Source: Bacillota bacterium
GTDB lineage: Bacteria; Bacillota; Sulfobacillia; Sulfobacillales; Sulfobacillaceae
Direction: 5' to 3'
DNA: 36,693 nt
Assembly (NCBI GenBank): GCA_021799435.1
Contig: JAJZAN010000024.1
Coordinates: forward strand, 1-36,693
Part shown: positions 33,783 to 36,693 of the stretch, in pieces
Layout of the letters: each line of letters opens with the position of its first letter
Numbering within the stretch: the stretch's first letter is position 1
The notes under the pieces: model-generated
Seen by the model: only the letters and a program-made list of their open reading frames with translations
The model's database searches: none
Told to the model about the DNA's origin: nothing
Made by a program: the position numbers and the translations under genes

Positions 33783-35114
33783 TTATAGCGGCGGGCGCTC
33801 GCCAAAGGACTTCAGCACTTCTACGAGAGTGGCTGCACCATAGCCTGTCGCCCCCGCACCGACGCCGCTGCCATCGCTTTCAAACGACAATCCGGCGATG
33901 TCCAGGTGCGCCCACGCGACGTCCTTGGCGAAATGGCCAATAAATAGGCCGGCCGTCACGGTCCCCGCCGGGCGGCCGCCGGAGTTTTTGATATCAGCAG
34001 CGGAGGTCTTGTTGAGATCCGCGTAGTCCTCATCGTGCGGCATCTCCCAGGTGGGTTCGGCCGCCCGCTCGGCGGCGTCACGAACCAACCCTGCCAGACC
34101 GTCATGATTGGCAATCAGAGCGCTCCGAATACCTCCCAGGGCGACCACGTTCGCGCCCGTCAACGTGGCCATGTCGACCACAGCGCTGGCCCCATGCCGA
34201 ATTGCCCAGGTCACGCCGTCACCCAATACCAAGCGGCCCTCCGCGTCGGTTGAAATGACTTCCACGAGAGTGCCGTCCATCATCGTCAACACATCGCCTG
34301 GTCGAAAAGCGCCCCCTCCGGGCAGATTTTCCGCTAAGGGCAGCACCGCCATAACATTGACGAGAAGACCTATTTCAGCGGCCGTGCGGAACGCAGCGGC
34401 AACGGCCGCGGCCCCGCCCATGTCGCCTTTCATCCGCCCCATGCCGTCTCCAGGCTTGAGACTGATGCCACCGCTGTCAAACGTAATGCCCTTGCCAACC
34501 AGTGCTATCCAGGGGCTGCCTGGTTTGCCTTCATAACGACCCACCAATAGCACCGGCGGCCGATGACTGCCTTGACCCACGCCCAGGATTCCTCCGGCTC
34601 CCATGTCCCGGAGCCCGTCCTGGTGATAGGCGGTCCATTGAATGTTGGCGCTTGAATCCGCTTGCATAAGTTCCGCCAAGTGTTCCGGCGGCTTGACGTT
34701 GGACGGCAGATTAATCCAGTCGCGGACTCGCGACTGCCCCTGAAGAATGGCTAGGTCGAGATCCACCCCCGGATAATCCAAAACCGAAACCTTAGGCCCG
34801 GTCACCTTTTGATCGGTCAACCGGAACCGATACACGCCCTGGCCCGCGCCCCAGAGCGCAGATCGCCGGGAGGCCGGCTCCAATTCCCGGATGTCCAGTC
34901 CTATATGGGCGGGGCTCAACCCCGCGGCAAGCTTCAGGGCCTCCCTGAAAGCCTTTTGGGTTTTCCGCAGTGTGGTCCGCCGGGGAACCATCACCGTTGT
35001 CTGACCCGCCTGGCGTTCAACCCAAGGCCGATCCAAACTCTGATCCTCCGTCGCCAACCTCACCAGTACGGGGGCCGCAACATCATCAGCGGCCGTCCAC
35101 TCGCTCTGAAACAT
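33783..35114 (-). CDS. pepA: M17 leucyl aminopeptidase
   Basis: This 443-residue protein starts at an ATG (35112-35114) with AAGGGG upstream. The C-terminal catalytic domain has the two-metal site: VGKGITFDSGG (Lys208 and Asp213), Lys220 and Asp231 in KGDMGG, and the family signature STDAEGRL (288-295; usually NTDAEGRL, so Ser replaces Asn here). Arg294 is the catalytic Arg. Residues 1-140 form the less conserved N-terminal domain. It removes N-terminal Leu and other residues from peptides in the cytoplasm, complementing the M1 enzyme. It is divergent from kynU across a 135-base spacer. Confidence 0.93.
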   Translation of the reverse strand: MFQSEWTAADDVAAPVLVRLATEDQSLDRPWVERQAGQTTVMVPRRTTLRKTQKAFREALKLAAGLSPAHIGLDIRELEPASRRSALWGAGQGVYRFRLTDQKVTGPKVSVLDYPGVDLDLAILQGQSRVRDWINLPSNVKPPEHLAELMQADSSANIQWTAYHQDGLRDMGAGGILGVGQGSHRPPVLLVGRYEGKPGSPWIALVGKGITFDSGGISLKPGDGMGRMKGDMGGAAAVAAAFRTAAEIGLLVNVMAVLPLAENLPGGGAFRPGDVLTMMDGTLVEVISTDAEGRLVLGDGVTWAIRHGASAVVDMATLTGANVVALGGIRSALIANHDGLAGLVRDAAERAAEPTWEMPHDEDYADLNKTSAADIKNSGGRPAGTVTAGLFIGHFAKDVAWAHLDIAGLSFESDGSGVGAGATGYGAATLVEVLKSFGERPPL

Positions 35115-35249
35115 TCTGCCCCTTCTTTCTGACGTGCCCGTCCCTTTTCCCCATATCTTCTCATCCACACCCGACGAATCCTGCCTCCGGACAGGATTTT
35201 CTAAGGGCCAACGAGAACTTCTCAGCACTTTTAATTAGGGAGGCCTTCC

Positions 35250-36518
35250 ATGCTGGACAGCCACTGGACGCACGACGCCGAAACCTTGGACCGAACGGAC
35301 CCCTTAAGCTGGCTCCCCGATGAATACCTGCATCCGCCGGAACTCTGGTACTTTGACGGCAATTCGCTCGGCCTCCAGAGCCGGCGTGCCCGGCAGCGCG
35401 TGGAAGCAGCGCTGGACCAGTGGGCGCAACTGGGCGTGCTGGGTTGGAACGAGGCCCCTCAGCCCTGGTTCACCTGGGTGGAAGAGATTGCCGGAACCGT
35501 GTCCTCACTTCTAGGCGCCCACAGGGGAGAAGTCACCCTCGGCGCCTCAACCACGGCCATGCTGCACCAAATGCTGGCCACGTTCTGGCCCGGCCATGAG
35601 CGCCCCAAAATCCTCATCGACGGCATGGCCTTTCCCACCGACCGATACGCAGCAGCAAGCTTTCTTCGTGGTCACGGGCGGCGCCCCGACTCGGATATGG
35701 TGGTGGTCCCAAGCCGAACGGACAACCGTCTGCTGGCCATCGACGAATTGCTGGCGGCCGTCGACGAGCAGGTGGGGCTGGTGGTCTTGCCCTCAGTCGT
35801 GTTTTCCACCGGGCAAATGCTGCCCATGGCCGACATCACAGCCGCACTGCGCACCCGCGGGGTGCGGGTGATTTGGGATCTGTGCCATACGGCTGGTCTC
35901 GTTCCGCATCGCCTGCATGATGACATTGACCTGGCGGTCTTTTGCACGTACAAGTATCTCAACGGCGGTCCCGGCGCGCCGGCCGGCGCGTTTGTGCACC
36001 AAAGCCTGTGGCCGCTTTCGCCCGGCCTGGCGGGATGGTGGGGATCGGCCAACGAACAGCAATTTCACATGACCTTCGATTTCCATGGGGCGTCCGATGC
36101 GCACGCTCTGCAAATGGGAACCCCCAGCATCTTGTCACTGGCCGCTTTGGCTGGCAGCGTGGATTTGTTGGCGGAAGCTGGCATTGAAGCCCTCTGGGAC
36201 CGGTCGCAATCGCTGACCGCGTTTTTGGACACCCTAGTCCGGGAGCGCTTGACGCGCTATGGCGTCGACGTCGTGACTCCACAGCGGGAACGCGGCGGAC
36301 ACATTGCCTTGTCCCATCCGGAGGGACGCGCCCTCAGTCTCGCGCTCCGGGCAGCGGGAGTCGTCCCTGACTTTCGTTTCCCCGACATAATTCGGCTGGC
36401 TCCGGCTCCAAGCACGTCGCGCTTTCGCGACTGCCTGGCCGTCGTGGACATTTTGGAACATATTTTGCAGGACGAGGGGTGGCGCGCCTTCGAAGAGGCC
36501 CAGCCAACGGTACTGTAG
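35250..36518 (+). CDS. kynU: Kynureninase
   Basis: This 422-residue protein starts at an ATG with GGGAGG upstream. YFDGNSLGLQSRRA (about 34-47) is the family N-terminal motif. The PLP-binding Lys is Lys235 in FCTYKYLNGGPGA, with Asp210 in VIWDLCHTAG binding the pyridine nitrogen. Kynureninase splits kynurenine or 3-hydroxykynurenine to anthranilate or 3-hydroxyanthranilate plus alanine in tryptophan breakdown. Kynurenine formamidase and tryptophan dioxygenase are not in this window. The gene is intact and of normal length. Confidence 0.95.
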   Translation: MLDSHWTHDAETLDRTDPLSWLPDEYLHPPELWYFDGNSLGLQSRRARQRVEAALDQWAQLGVLGWNEAPQPWFTWVEEIAGTVSSLLGAHRGEVTLGASTTAMLHQMLATFWPGHERPKILIDGMAFPTDRYAAASFLRGHGRRPDSDMVVVPSRTDNRLLAIDELLAAVDEQVGLVVLPSVVFSTGQMLPMADITAALRTRGVRVIWDLCHTAGLVPHRLHDDIDLAVFCTYKYLNGGPGAPAGAFVHQSLWPLSPGLAGWWGSANEQQFHMTFDFHGASDAHALQMGTPSILSLAALAGSVDLLAEAGIEALWDRSQSLTAFLDTLVRERLTRYGVDVVTPQRERGGHIALSHPEGRALSLALRAAGVVPDFRFPDIIRLAPAPSTSRFRDCLAVVDILEHILQDEGWRAFEEAQPTVL

Positions 36519-36598
36519 TATCGAAATGCCTCACTCGAACATGCGAGTTCCACTCCCGCAATGGGAGACCGGAATATTCGAGAAGGGGACGTTGCCTA

Positions 36599-36693
36599 AT
36601 GAAGTTCGTGCAGCGCACGGTCACCGTGGCCGGCGCCGCGTTGGCGTTGGCGTTAGTTCCGGAAGCGGCTCTGGTCCATGCGCACGCCGATTC
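36599..36693 (+). CDS. Start of an exported protein, 3' partial
   Basis: An ATG at 36599, preceded by AAGGGG, opens a frame that reads MKFVQRTVTVAGAALALALV then PEAALVHAHAD before the window ends. This is a typical signal peptide with a cleavage region at AHA. The mature protein is outside the window, so its family cannot be named. Confidence 0.6.
   Translation, partial: MKFVQRTVTVAGAALALALVPEAALVHAHAD

Noticed and set aside
1-36693. Insertion sequences or transposases
   Set aside because: No DDE, HUH or recombinase-like reading frame was recognised. The dispersed remnants resemble ends of exported-protein genes, not transposases.
1-36693. CRISPR arrays
   Set aside because: No regularly spaced direct repeats were seen. 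The only tandem repeats are the coding 24-base units at 14409-14480.

Overview
The window looks like a chromosomal stretch of a moderately GC-rich Firmicute, most like the acidophilic genus Sulfobacillus. The grounds are strong AAGGAGG-type ribosome binding sites, frequent GTG and TTG starts, arsenite efflux and sulfur-handling genes, sugar importers of the thermophile glucose type, and many intracellular peptidases. The genus is inferred from overall gene character and was not tested by any search. No tRNA, rRNA, CRISPR array or transposase gene was found.

Layout. (1) 1-593: the end of an alpha/beta hydrolase gene. (2) 1165-5747, all minus strand: an arsenic/sulfur redox cluster made of DsrE-like, FmdE-like (frameshifted), ArsR, ArsB, OsmC and CoA-disulfide-reductase-like genes. 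(3) 5748-7600: a degenerate stretch with a broken RelE-type toxin-antitoxin pair and gene remnants. (4) 7458-13679, plus strand: a LacI-controlled alpha-glucoside operon of lacI, binding protein, two permeases and a GH13 glucosidase. It ends in a 22-codon stump of the missing ABC ATPase gene. (5) 13940-15543: a secreted GLUG-repeat protein gene broken by a nonsense codon and a frameshift. (6) 16018-20647: a second sugar importer (glucose/mannose type), divergent from a ROK regulator and also without an ATPase. (7) 20793-24359: a tandem ferritin-like protein, a frameshifted MFS exporter and a YCF48-like beta-propeller protein. (8) 24480-32852, minus strand: an M1 aminopeptidase, a MacB-like lipoprotein/permease/ATPase set, and an SPFH - Arc-like - ABC-2 exporter operon in which three of the four genes are disrupted. 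(9) 33056-36693: a SIMPL-domain protein, an M17 leucyl aminopeptidase, a kynureninase and the start of an exported protein.

How the genes work together. The two importers should bring in oligosaccharide and glucose/mannose under LacI and ROK control. The GH13 enzyme would cut the alpha-glucoside in the cytoplasm. Both importers need an ATPase encoded elsewhere. The arsR cluster joins metalloid export to genes for persulfide, low-molecular-weight disulfide and peroxide chemistry. The peptidases and kynureninase fit a peptide and amino acid catabolic lifestyle.

Two features stand out. Eight loci carry frameshifts or stop codons; several lie at short G/C homopolymers, so either local gene decay or consensus errors could explain them. 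A distinctive roughly 45-residue C-terminal module occurs three times: once on the GLUG protein and twice as isolated remnants.
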